64,000 nt of DNA. Source: Nematostella vectensis. Its lineage: Eukaryota; Cnidaria; Anthozoa; Actiniaria; Edwardsiidae. Position numbers and translations under genes: made by a program. The DNA lies in contig NC_064037.1 of NCBI RefSeq assembly GCF_932526225.1, forward strand, positions 6,926,203 to 6,990,202, given 5' to 3'. Positions 10,701 to 22,700 of this stretch are shown here, piece by piece. The notes beneath the pieces were generated by a model. The model did no database searches. It was not told where the DNA came from and worked only from the letters and a program-made list of their open reading frames with translations. Every line of letters begins with the position of its first letter. Position 1 is the stretch's first letter.

Positions 10701-13700
10701 CTAGGGATAATAAGAAAAAGGCGAAAGAAAACATGATGCAAATATTTTTGTGTTTGGAAGAACAGAGAACTCTATACGAGCTGCGGAACTGCATGCTTGT
10801 CCAGACAGAAACTTACATGGAAATGAATCTGTCTCACTAGTGTCACGCACGAGACTGAAATTCCCGCCAAAAAAAAACACGGGAACTTTATGGCAAATAG
10901 TTTACCATTTTCTATACCTATTGTGCACCTTTTTACTTATCAGTGCATAGCACTTTTCTAATCAGTGCATAGCACTTTTTTAATCAGTGCATAGAACTGA
11001 TTAAAACTTTTCAAGATGTTGGGTAATTTGGAAACTCTGCCTCAGTAAAGCCCACAAAAGGCTTGCTCTAATTATCGACCTCAACTACAAATCTAATGTT
11101 ACGAATTTCTAAAACCTATAAGGCATGTTTTACTTGATAAAATTTTTTTTAATTTCCATTCGCATCCTTCTTAAGCCCTGTGCAAACTGCGCCAGCACCG
11201 GCCAGCATTGCTGGCGAATTCTTGCTCGACTAACCACAAGACAAAAGAAATGTCAAAATGGGAAATGGACTTTCTGACATAGTCATTCATTCAAGCGAAA
11301 ATTCGCCAGCAATGCTGGCAGGTTCTGGGGCAGTTTGCACGGGGCTTAACATCGTTCACTTCTTATCACATGGTCCGTAAGCTGTCCAAGCCTGTATCAT
11401 TTATTTATATGACAATTTAAAAAAAAATCTCAAAAAAGAAAATTTCATTTCTTAACAAAATAGGACCAGCAGCGAAGAATTAACTTTGGAATTAATTTGT
11501 AAAATAAATCGTTAAAAAGTTGCTACGATTGTTTACAATCATGAACGGTAATTATCAGTAAACAAGAGATCATGGTCTCTTGCAGTAAACTATTATCTTA
11601 TATTTGTCTCTAGATCTAGTTGATCTGGTAAATCCTTTTGTAGGTTTTTTAAATCTTTTTTTTTTCTCTAGGTATATTCTAGTTTGTTCTAATGATCTAG
11701 TTTGATTGTGTAGATAAGCGAGCTTGCCATGTCTACCGGTATATTCTAGTTTGTTCTAATGCTCTAGTTTGGTTGTGTAGATAAGCGAGCTTGGCATGTC
11801 TACCGGTATATTCTAGTTTGTTCTAATGCTCTAGTTTGATTGTGTAGATAAGCGAGCTTGCCATGTCTACCGGTATATTCTAGTTTGTTCTAATGATCTA
11901 GTTTGGTTGTGTAGATAAGCGAGCTTGGCATGTCTATTCCTGAACGACCTGCACAACTTCTCCTTCTACAAGACTCGCTCATCAGACTTGGCGAATACAA
12001 GGTGAGAGAACACATGGGCGCAGACGTGGACCCAAGATTGACTGAGGGGAGGGGTGGGAGTAACCACTTTTTGTATCAGGGGGGTGGGGGCACGCCTGTT
12101 GCGTGTGACAGTTCATCAATCTGCTTCAATCCACACATCTCACACATTCTCTAGGTACCACATATGGTCATTTCAACATTTTCCTGTCATTTTTTGTTGA
12201 CATTTGTGAACCTCCATGGGAAAACGTACACTATGGCCCAAAATTCACGCCAAACGCACGAAATTTCTTCCCGTGCTCACATCTTGAGTACTTTTTGCAC
12301 ACGCCATTTCGATTATCTTCGCACACCTTCGGAGGGAAGCGCACAGCTGTCGATCTTTTATAACGATCTTTCGAAATCGAAAAAATCATAAGAAGATAGA
12401 AACGCTGTTTTAAATAAGAATTTTACCCAAAATTAATTTTGACCATCTAAATGGCCATTATTTTTGTCCAAGGGCACGGTATTTGTAGGGTAAGCGCACA
12501 CCTTATAAACCTTTCCGCACGGGTTTTTTTTTTTTGCCGTGCTCACGGAATTCCTTTCCGTGCTCACGGATTTCACTAAAGTTTTCCCATGGAGGGTCTC
12601 ATTTATGTTATTTTTTCCTGAACATGTAGGAGTAGGGTGGAGTAGAGTAGGAGTAGATTTCGCGCTTGGTGTTTACAAATTGCTGTGAAGTCGGGATTTT
12701 TTTCTTGATGAATCGTGAAACTTGAGTTTCCAAGTCGTGATTAACGAAAGAAAAGGAATGATGTGTTATTGATCATTGAACATTCTTTACATGTAAATGA
12801 AAACAAAGGATTTGGCGATCGACATTCTTTAAATATAAATAATTTTTTTTACCTTCACGCATATCTTATAGAAATGTCTTACTTGTACCTTCACGCTTAT
12901 CTTATAGAAATGTCTAATGTGCACCGAGGTGGCGCTTTGCGAGGCCGTGTCGCAGATGACACCATGCGAGGCATGGTCTACCACGTTATCTCGACTTTTC
13001 CAATGCATCAATACGTACGTATTAACACGTGTTAAGCACGGTGCACAATCGGTTCCGTTAGGCACATTTTTGTTGTGTGGTAGTAGTTGCAGTTTTATAG
13101 TTGGTAGTGTTGTTTTTGCTGCATGCGTTTTATACAATCTGTAGAAAGACCCCGCACACCAGGAGAGAAAAATGGACTCGTCCCCGTATCTTTTCTTCCC
13201 CTTTCCCCATGGGCTTCCTACGCAGGCTTTGTACAACCCCACCGCCTCCCCCCATGGGCTTGCTACGCAGGCTTTGTACAACCCCACCCCATCCCCCCAT
13301 GGGCTTGCTACGCAGCCTATATACCACCCCCCATGGGCTTGATACGCAGGCTATGTACAACCCCACCCCCTCCCCCATGGGCTTGATACGCATGCTTTGT
13401 ACAACCCCACCCCCTCCCCCCATGGGCTTGATACGCAGGCTATGTACAACCCTCCCCCCTCCCCCATGGGCTTGATACGCAGGCTTTGTACAACCCCACC
13501 CCCTCCTCCCATGGGCTTGATACGCACGCTATGTACAACCCCACCCCCTCCCCCCATGAGCTTGATACGCAGGCTTTGCACAACCCCACCCCTTCCCCCC
13601 ATGGGTTTGCTACGCAGGCTATGTACAACCCCACCCACTCAATAGAAGGAGGGTGTTGCGAATTTGACTAATTTGGTATGTTGCAGGTGTATAACGCACT

Positions 13701-16700
13701 CCAAGGCAATTCTAGATGGCATATCACAAGACAAACTCACCAGTCTTACTTTGAATATTATTAAGGTAGTATAAGATCCAGTGGAGAGAGCCCATTAATA
13801 TTATTAATAGTTTATTGAAGTTTATTGACTTTGCCCACGGAGAAAAAAAAATACACATACATAATACGTTATACATAAGAAACAGAACATAAATACATAC
13901 AATAACGAAAGGGCAGGGTATCCGCCACAGCTAGGCCAATTACGGCGGACCCGAGTTTAAAATGTGTAAAAGTTACAAGGTCACAAAAACTAAATTAGAA
14001 ACAACATGAAATTTGGTGCGTTAGCACCCTGGCCCGATTGCAGGTGAGGCAGACAGATTTCCATGAGCGCGGATCCTCTGGATCGTAAGTTATCGAAAGA
14101 GCATTTAAGTAGTAATTTAATAAAGCGCGCTTGAAAGAAGCATGGTCAGAGTAGCTAGAACTATTTAACAAATTAGTGAGAGTGTTCCATATTCTTGTAC
14201 AACGGTTTAAATATGATTTTTGAAAAGCAGAAGTTTTGCATTTGCGAGCGAAGAATTGTGGTGCGCTTGAGTTTGCAGATGATCTAGTAGGACGGACTGA
14301 GCGAACTTTGGGAACAATTGATGGATTAATATTGACAAGCCCATTTATGATTTTATAAAAGTATGACATGTCCAAATATTCGTGCCAATACGATAGTGGC
14401 AATAATTTAAGTTGAATAAGTCTTTCTTTGTATGTTTGGCTGCATCTAAATGGGAGTCCTAACATGTACTTGCTAGCTCGTCTTTGGATTCTTTCAACTC
14501 GTCTAATCAGGTCCTTTGTCTGCGGTGCCCACAGTTGTGTTGCGTATCCTAGGTGGGGACGTACTAGGGCGAGATACATCGATCTTCTTATGTTGGTTTT
14601 CTTTATGGATCTTGAGTGTCTTCTAACGAACCCCAGCGTCCTGTTGGCCTTACTACATGCCTCGTCAACTTGCTTAGTCCAAGAGAGGTCGTCTGACATC
14701 CAGACGCCGAGATCCTTCTCCGTCTCAGTGCAGGCTAAAGGCAAACCGCCAAGCGAATATGTTTTGAGAACTGGTTTACGCTTTCGCGAAACCCGCATGA
14801 CTTTGCTCTTTGTTTGATTAAATGTCATGCCTGTCGATGCCGCCCAGCCATTTAGACTGTTCAGGTCAGATTGTAACACATCCGTGTCGTCCGCCGAGTT
14901 GATAACATTAAAGACCTTAGTGTCGTCTGCAAATGTCGCAACACTGCAACACTAAGGTTACCTGTATTTTGAACCGTGAGTTGCGCGGGCGAAACATTTC
15001 TTACAGACGTAGACTTATAGACGTTGGCAAAACTGTCTTTTGCTCACCAAAAGTGATAATCCAAATACAGCTTTATCCTCAAGATCCTTTTATCGTCCAT
15101 CAATCCTGTAAGGTCAATCTTCGTTTTCAGGTTATCGAGGCGTCTATCTACTCATCAGACAACAGTCTGGAGCCTCCATTGGCCACCGCTTACCCCTGGA
15201 CGCTACTTTACAAGATCATTAAACAGTACGAATATGATATTATTTCTACTGTAGTGGGTTGGAGTTAACGAGGTGCCACTGTATAATGAAGGCTAGACTC
15301 CTCTCTTGAGGGTTCGAGTTGCCGGGGTTCCATTGTATAATAATAGCTAGACTCCTCTCTTGGGAGTTCCAAAAGACCACCAAATAGAAAGATTAATATT
15401 CGATTTTATTCATGTCAGCAAACTAGTACATAGAGCATTAATAGTGGGGTGATAAAGTAGATTGATTTGTTTGAAGATTGCCTCCATCTGTTTACGGAAC
15501 CACCCCCTCACCCTGTTCAGTTTTGTCCCCTTTTCCTTGAAAGTCCCGGTTTTGACTCTTCCTATTTTCCCGCTCAAGTCCCACCCTCCTCACAGACTGG
15601 CGCTAATACCTGCACTAACCAAACATTTCTGTCAGCATTTCATTTGTATGCTCCTCTACAGCAGAGACAAAGATGTCGAGCCAATGTATAAGGTCATCAC
15701 TACCCCTGCAGTCACGAGCTCTGCCGCAGCTACCAACACTGACAGTAATATGGAAATCTCCAGCGTCGCTGGCGAACCACCGTCCATTCCCGCGTCCTTA
15801 CTGTTCATGCGCACTGCGCATGACCAGCTTGGCAGGTAAATTCAACTCCGTGCCAAAAGAAAAAAGAACACTTCTCCAGCAAGTGCCGTACGCTCGCTCC
15901 CCCCAAGCTTTTTCTGAAAAGGGAAATTACCAGTATGGGCGTGGCTTTGTCCATGTCACGTGCCCCCCTTCCCCCCTCCCAATCTTTTCGACTCTATGTT
16001 GAGTAAGTTGTAAGTTGTTGTTCTTTACTTGACTGAGTAAATAGAAGAATCATTCAGTGTTAAAAAAATGTTCATTATTGCGAACTGCCGTTTGTCGGGA
16101 TAGAAATCTACTTCAGATCTACGTATTATTATATCTAAAACATTCTCCTAAAGTGTCTCTCACACTTTTCTAGACTTGCTCCATGTTTTTGTTTTTTTTT
16201 CTCAAAGATGAGGCGATAAGCGTGCAAAAAAAGATTACTTTTTATCGGCATTCTGATGACGAATAAAGCTTATTTTATTTTAGTGTGTCAACTTGTGTTT
16301 TCCAGGCGGGGATGGTGCTGTAATAATGATGGGATCTTCTTGCTTTTGTACGTTGAAGCACTTACGGCGGAGCTCGCTATATCACACACACCAAACAGAG
16401 AGGTAGGGAATTGAATCATATGCCAAAAGTAGAGAGGTCAGGGATGGAAAACGCTAAATCATACACCTTAAATACATAGATGACAGACTGAATCATACGC
16501 CACAAAAAGAGACTTGTACCTGTACATTGCACATGCTATGGATTGCATGGATTGATTGAATTTTCGGTTCAGGAGCTGGTTCGGGATCTGGAGCAATGCT
16601 TTCTGTGCTTGTACGGTCACCCTTCAAAGAAAGCCAAGGTATGAATAACATGAGTTATGTAGGATTCCCACCTGAACACCACCTGGACCCAATCTGAACA

Positions 16701-19700
16701 TGACCTTAACAAGACCTGAACACGACCTGGACCCAATCTGAACATGACCTCAACACGACCTGAACCCAATCTGAACGCGACCGGTTTAACAAGACCTGAA
16801 CCCAATCTGAACAAGACCTTAACACGACCTGAACCTAACCAGAACCCAATCCAAACATGAACTTAACACGACCTGAACCCAATCTGAACACGACCTGAAC
16901 CCAGTCTGAACTCAATCTGAACACGACCGGAATAGGATCTGAACCCAATCTGAACACGACCTAAACAGGACCGGAACCCAATCTGAACACGACCTGAACA
17001 GGATCTGAACCCAATCTGAACACGACCTGAACAGGATCTGAACACGCGGCGCCGCTAAAAGATGTGCAAGCACTAAATCAAATGTGTACATTAGCCTGCA
17101 GTCGCACTGTTCCCTAGATCAAAATTACTTGTAATTGCTTTCATGTTACTCTCTTATAGGCAAGGGGTCTTCTGGAGCACAATTCTTGCCAGGTCAGTAC
17201 GGTATGAGGGCTCGTTTTCCAGCCTTCAACGCTGGCAGCCATCTGACCTAACTCCCCAGAGATCCGGCTAGATTTTCGTGCCCAATAGAGGGTACACTAT
17301 GGATAATCGTGCATGTCGTCACACTAATGTAAACGGGCTTGAAAGAATTGGGAAAAAGCCTGTTTCGTAATTGTGAGACTTTTGAACTATGCATTTGAAT
17401 TCCCAGTCGCACAATCAAGCATCACGCATCAACAATCAATCGATAGGATGGTTGTGATAGTAAAAGTGGCTAACACGTCGGGCCGTGTCACTGTCAAATT
17501 TTCATATTCCTTTTTTATGTTTGTTTAAAACGCAAAACGAGCTACACGGGGTGATATATAGACTACGTCAGTCAACTTATACTTTATTGTATTTTATGTA
17601 ACACAGCCCTAATGTGTGACTTTATTATAGATACCCCTAACGTGGCAGAATTCAGCGGTTGTCTTCAACTATTTCAAGCCTCCAGAGCTACCGACATTTG
17701 ACTCGAAGACGAACACTATTTCTACAGAGGTAAGGCGAGGGTGCCTGTCACACCACCACCCCCTCCCTCCCGTATCAACAAAGTTAAGGCGAGGCAACCC
17801 CCTAACCCCCACTCCCTTCTTTTACGCAACTCACACCAGGGGGTCGATATCATATTGTGGTATTTCTTTTTTGTGCTCATACGTTTTGTCATTTCAGGTG
17901 CAGAACCTTATGCGTAGGATCACTCTGGTTGTTCCCCAGCAAGAGTTGGAAGGTAACGATGCCAGCTGGAAAGCTTCTCTGTGCGTGTAATGCTCCCTTC
18001 TCTAGCGAATCTAAGTGTCGTAGCCCGCGCTACCTTACTTGTATCAAATAAATGAGCATTTATGTGCTTCTGAATACCAGTCTGCGACTTGGGAATTTGT
18101 GTTATCCACAATGCGAGATACGAGAGGTGTATATTGTGGTCCCTGAAGCGTTTTTCTTAAATCTCTGATTTTTTTTATATTCGACCTCTCATTGATCTAT
18201 TAGACATCCCGTTTGATAACGTCCAGGCGTTCATCGAGGGCACTTCGGACGAGGTTCCTAAGCTCCCAGAAAAATCTGTTTCTGTGAAAAGGTACGTCTA
18301 CTGTCTGAATAGCTTGTTCCCATGTGGCATTTAACCTTTCCTTGCATTTCCTTGCATTTAATCTTTCCGTGCATTACCTTTCTGTCCAATAAGGCCTGTG
18401 GTGGATGAGCTGTTTTATCTTCTTGCTGATTTCTATTTCAAAAACAAGGAGTTCAGGTAAAAGAAATCAGAAACAATCTTAATGTTTCTTCTTTCTTTTC
18501 AATCCAACTAAACCTTTTTATTAATACACTGAGGGCGATCATCGCCTTGAATTCGTTTTGATTTGATGACTACCTTAATGTTTTAAATTTGAAATTAATC
18601 ATGTGTCGGTTCTTGTGCGCCTTTACCATGTTTTTTTCCTTTTATAAAGCAAAGCACTCAAATTCTACACCCATGACGTCTGCGTACAACCGGACCGGTC
18701 CGACTCGTGGGCTGCCATGGCGCTTGCCAGAAAAAGTCGATTGGAGAACAAACTCAACGCGGTCAGATTGTGATTATCCAATAATTGCCGGTCTTTAAGA
18801 GAGGCTTTGTTGTGCGTTTCACGTAGGTCGGGGTTTATGTTTTTGAGGATGCACGCGGAAGGTAGCCCATGACAAGTTTTACGAAAATTTGATTGACTGC
18901 CAAAAAAAACATGCTATAACCCATTGCATACAGGGAACTTAAAACTTCCTGCCAACTAGATTCGCAACTGATGACATTAGCTACTTTAAGTGGAATCAAG
19001 AGACCATGATCTCTTGGTGGAATTGGTGTTCTGTTTCTGTTTTAGTGTGAGCCGAAAAGCGAGGGACCGATTCAGAAGCACTCCGTGGCAGCACTCAGGT
19101 GGGAAGTTAACGCGATCTAATATTTCTTCACCATGTAGCACCTTCGTCATCGTCATCATGATCGGCATCTACACCATCAGAAGCACAGCAAAAGCAACAT
19201 AAACAACTGCATCATCGTCATAATCAGCATCTACATCATCATTATCAGCAGCATCATCATCATCATCATCATTATCAGCATCATCATCATCAGCAGCAGC
19301 ATCATCATCATTATCATTATCATTCGTATCAACATAATATATAATCAGCATCTAACATTATAGAAACTGTAAGGCTTAAGATCTTCTCTTATATACCCAT
19401 GACTCAATACTCATAGATACTCCAAGCACTGGTATTTGACCGAAATATTTATCGTTATAAACACTTATAAAAACTAAAAATTATTTTAAAAGCTGGACGG
19501 CAGCATAACCTTCCTCGTATTTCAGGTGCTTCAATAGAGCCATGGAGACGGACAGCACAAACAGCAGCATTCTAGAAGAGGTAAAAATACTATTTATAAA
19601 GGTAAAATAAACCGTCACACTAATGGACATGTTTTTTTTTTCAGTATGGATCTCTGTGCTATTTTTTACATTCTCACGCGTCGAGGCAGCTGAAACAGGT

Positions 19701-22700
19701 ACAAATAATCGTCAAATTTACTAATACCCGCCAAAAAGTCTTGAAATGTCCTTTTTAAGCTGATTTCTACTCTATTGTTTACAACTGAATAGTTTGAAGA
19801 GATGGATGCGTCGGTCGACACTCGCTCCTCGCTGCTTCAGCGCAAGCAAGACATGTTACTCCTTTCCGAGAAGTGCTTTACGCATGCGCTAGGAATGGAA
19901 GACAGCGAGGCCTGGTTACATCACTACATGCTCGGCAAGATTGCTGAGAAACTGAAGAAGCAACCGCAGATATATCTCCAACAGTACGAGAAGGTAGACA
20001 CCCATGGGATCAAACAGCTATAGGGGATTTGCGCTTAGAAATCACGTGACTGTTTGGGTGGCAAACAAGCACGCGCTCAGGCTTTTAGCGGGAAAATAAC
20101 TGCAACAAAAAGGCAACTTATTCAGCTCTTACGAAAAATGCCAGAATTTTTGTTTTCATAAAGTGTTTAGTTTTATTTAAAGATTATATTTTTAGTCTTT
20201 CTCTGGTGTGACGGGCGCAGTCATTTCTGTGATTTGATTTGGATTTGCCACCAAAAAGGTCACGTGATCTCTTAGTGCAAGTCCCTTTTGCCTTTCATTT
20301 GAAAACAGAACAAACACCAACATTTCGAGGGTGTTTTAAGAAAATCATGAATAGTGGAAGCCTTGTGCTAGGTATGTATTATCTAGACGTTGAAGACGTC
20401 AAATTTCTTATTTTAACAGCCTTATATTTCAAACTAGGTTTTTGCTTGAGTTTGCTATTCTGAAACGCCCACAATAAGATGGATGATGTTTTCTCGAAGA
20501 CCTCCAGCGGAAGTTTTCACTAATATTTGTGGTTATTTCTAGTCCACGAAGTACTTGGATGAAGACATCTCTAGCTACCCGCGTAAGATCCCATTCTACA
20601 GTCCACCGGAACACGTCCTTGAGGCTTTAGAGGTAAGAAGCAAATGGATATGGCATTCTTTACATCGATAGGGAGCCTAGGAGGTGCAGAGCCTGTGTCT
20701 CCCCCTAGTGGTCCCGGGTTTGATTCCCGGTCCTAACGGAAGTTGAGTTAATCGCGTTTTTCGCTTTTGTTCTGAAAGTTTCTCTCCCTGTTACCCGGTT
20801 TTTTAAAAAGGAAAAACCTCTCCTCTACTAGAGAACAATTTCCATTGGAACTGTGTTCCGTGGTCAGACAGAAGTCGGATGGCTTGGGCGCCGTTATAAT
20901 AAACCAATAAAAATACCACCCATCCAGGCCATAGCAATCAACGTTATATCGAGAATCTCTCTCCCAAAGGTGTACTACCGTATCCACGTGTCGATACTGA
21001 AACTTCTTCTGAACAAGACCCCTGATGTGGAACTCAGTCTCCTTGAAGAACACATTGAGCGCGCGGCCAAAGGCCCCTTTTACCAACCAGAGCATGACAC
21101 AGAGGGAAGTCACGTGAGCAGGTCCGAATCAATAAACTCAGGTAAACTGCTTTTAACTATAACAAGACAGAGATTTACAATTAGTGCCAGTCTGTTATGA
21201 GGATTGTTTTTGATCAGGAGGGTTGTTTAAGCTCGCTTACTAATCTGTAGAATATTTTGCTTGATTTCTGCAGAATCAAGCGAGGTTGATCAGGAAAATT
21301 CCAATCTCGAGATTCCTCGAGCGGCAGCCAAGAAAGAGACAGATCTACCCACCATCACAGAGCAGCCAGACCGTCTGGACACCGGGCCAGAATACCCGAA
21401 TACTGTACAAGATCATCCGATAACTGGACAAGATCGTCCGAACCCCGGGCCAGAACGTCCTATAAACGTGCCGGATGTTCCGATAACTGGGCAAGATCGT
21501 CCGAACACCGGACCAGATGGTCTGAATACCGCACCAGACCTTCCAAAGACTCCGGACAATACAAGAGCGTCCGCATCAGCTAGCCCACCTGCGAAGGAAT
21601 GTGTTTTAGCAGCGGTTGATATGGATACAGAAAAACCTATCGATATGGAAATTTGTGCGGGTCAAGCTATACCGGCGTCTAGTGATGCACTTGCTACGGA
21701 TGTTTCCATGGAAACTGAAGACGGTACAGCCAACCCGAAGGCGGATGTGGAAATGGATGCTCCAGTAGAGTCAAATAACGATCTCAAACAAGACGTTGCT
21801 CAGTCTTCTAAGACATCAGAAGATGAATGTAAGAGCGAGGAGCCTTTCGAGATAAAAGAAGGGCAAAATGCGGATAAAGTGGAAAGCGAAGAGTCGAGAC
21901 AAGAACAAGCCAAAGGCAGAGAAGAAGAAGCTTCAAAGACACATATCGGGGACGCAAAGCAAGGAGAAAACGAAGATCTTGATTCAAATAAACTTAATGC
22001 TGGTACCAAAATTTCCGAGGAGCAGGAACAAATGATAGTAGACTCACACGCGCCGCAAACTAACGATAAAGACGTTTCGGAATCTTCAGCGAATCTAGAA
22101 CAGGTGGTTACGCTGCCGCTGACCGCTGAAGAGAAGGCTCGTCGACAACTGCTTCTTGCCAGGTGCATTCGCGCGTTGGAACACTGCCTGAAAAGATTCC
22201 CTCAACACCACAAGTCACGTTACAGGCTCGCATACGTCGCGTTTTACTCGCCACCGCACAAGGTAAGTGTAGATTTATACGTCGCTCTTCTACTGCGCAA
22301 ACTGAAAATTGTCTATTTTAGTCGACCAAATATATTGGTTCGAAGCTGATTCAATAGTCGCACTAAATAAATCGTACTACTACACGCGCTCAATAGGTTG
22401 TGTGTACTTAATGTGAAGTTTCTGTTGCACAAAACAAAAGAAATTACATGGCGTTTGATTTGGTACACCAAAAGCTCGACGTTTGAATCAGTGTCGTGCT
22501 TTTGCCGTGCAGCACGACTGGTGCACCAGTGCTCGACGTCATGCCGAACTTAATTGATTCAGATATCAAACTGTTCATGTGCCCAGAAGCGCAAGGTATG
22601 AGCCCGACCTAACTTTCTCGTTCAACTTTCGACATCCTCTTTGTCTCGCAGGACTTGGCATACTGTCGCGATCTGCTGCTCGGGAGCACAAACACCAAAC

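Noticed and set aside
13101-13671. Proline-rich protein frames
   Set aside because: They come from the ~46-bp minisatellite and appear on both strands.
16617-17045. Arginine/glycine-rich frames on the minus strand
   Set aside because: They translate the gaacacgacct repeats and have no independent coding evidence.
19169-19351. Poly-aspartate frame on the minus strand
   Set aside because: It is the reverse translation of the CAT/ATC microsatellite.
20670-20745. tRNA gene or tRNA-derived SINE suggested by gggtttgattcccgg
   Set aside because: The box B match is good, but no box A at the right spacing and no pairing acceptor stem could be found. It may be a SINE remnant, but I cannot support it.
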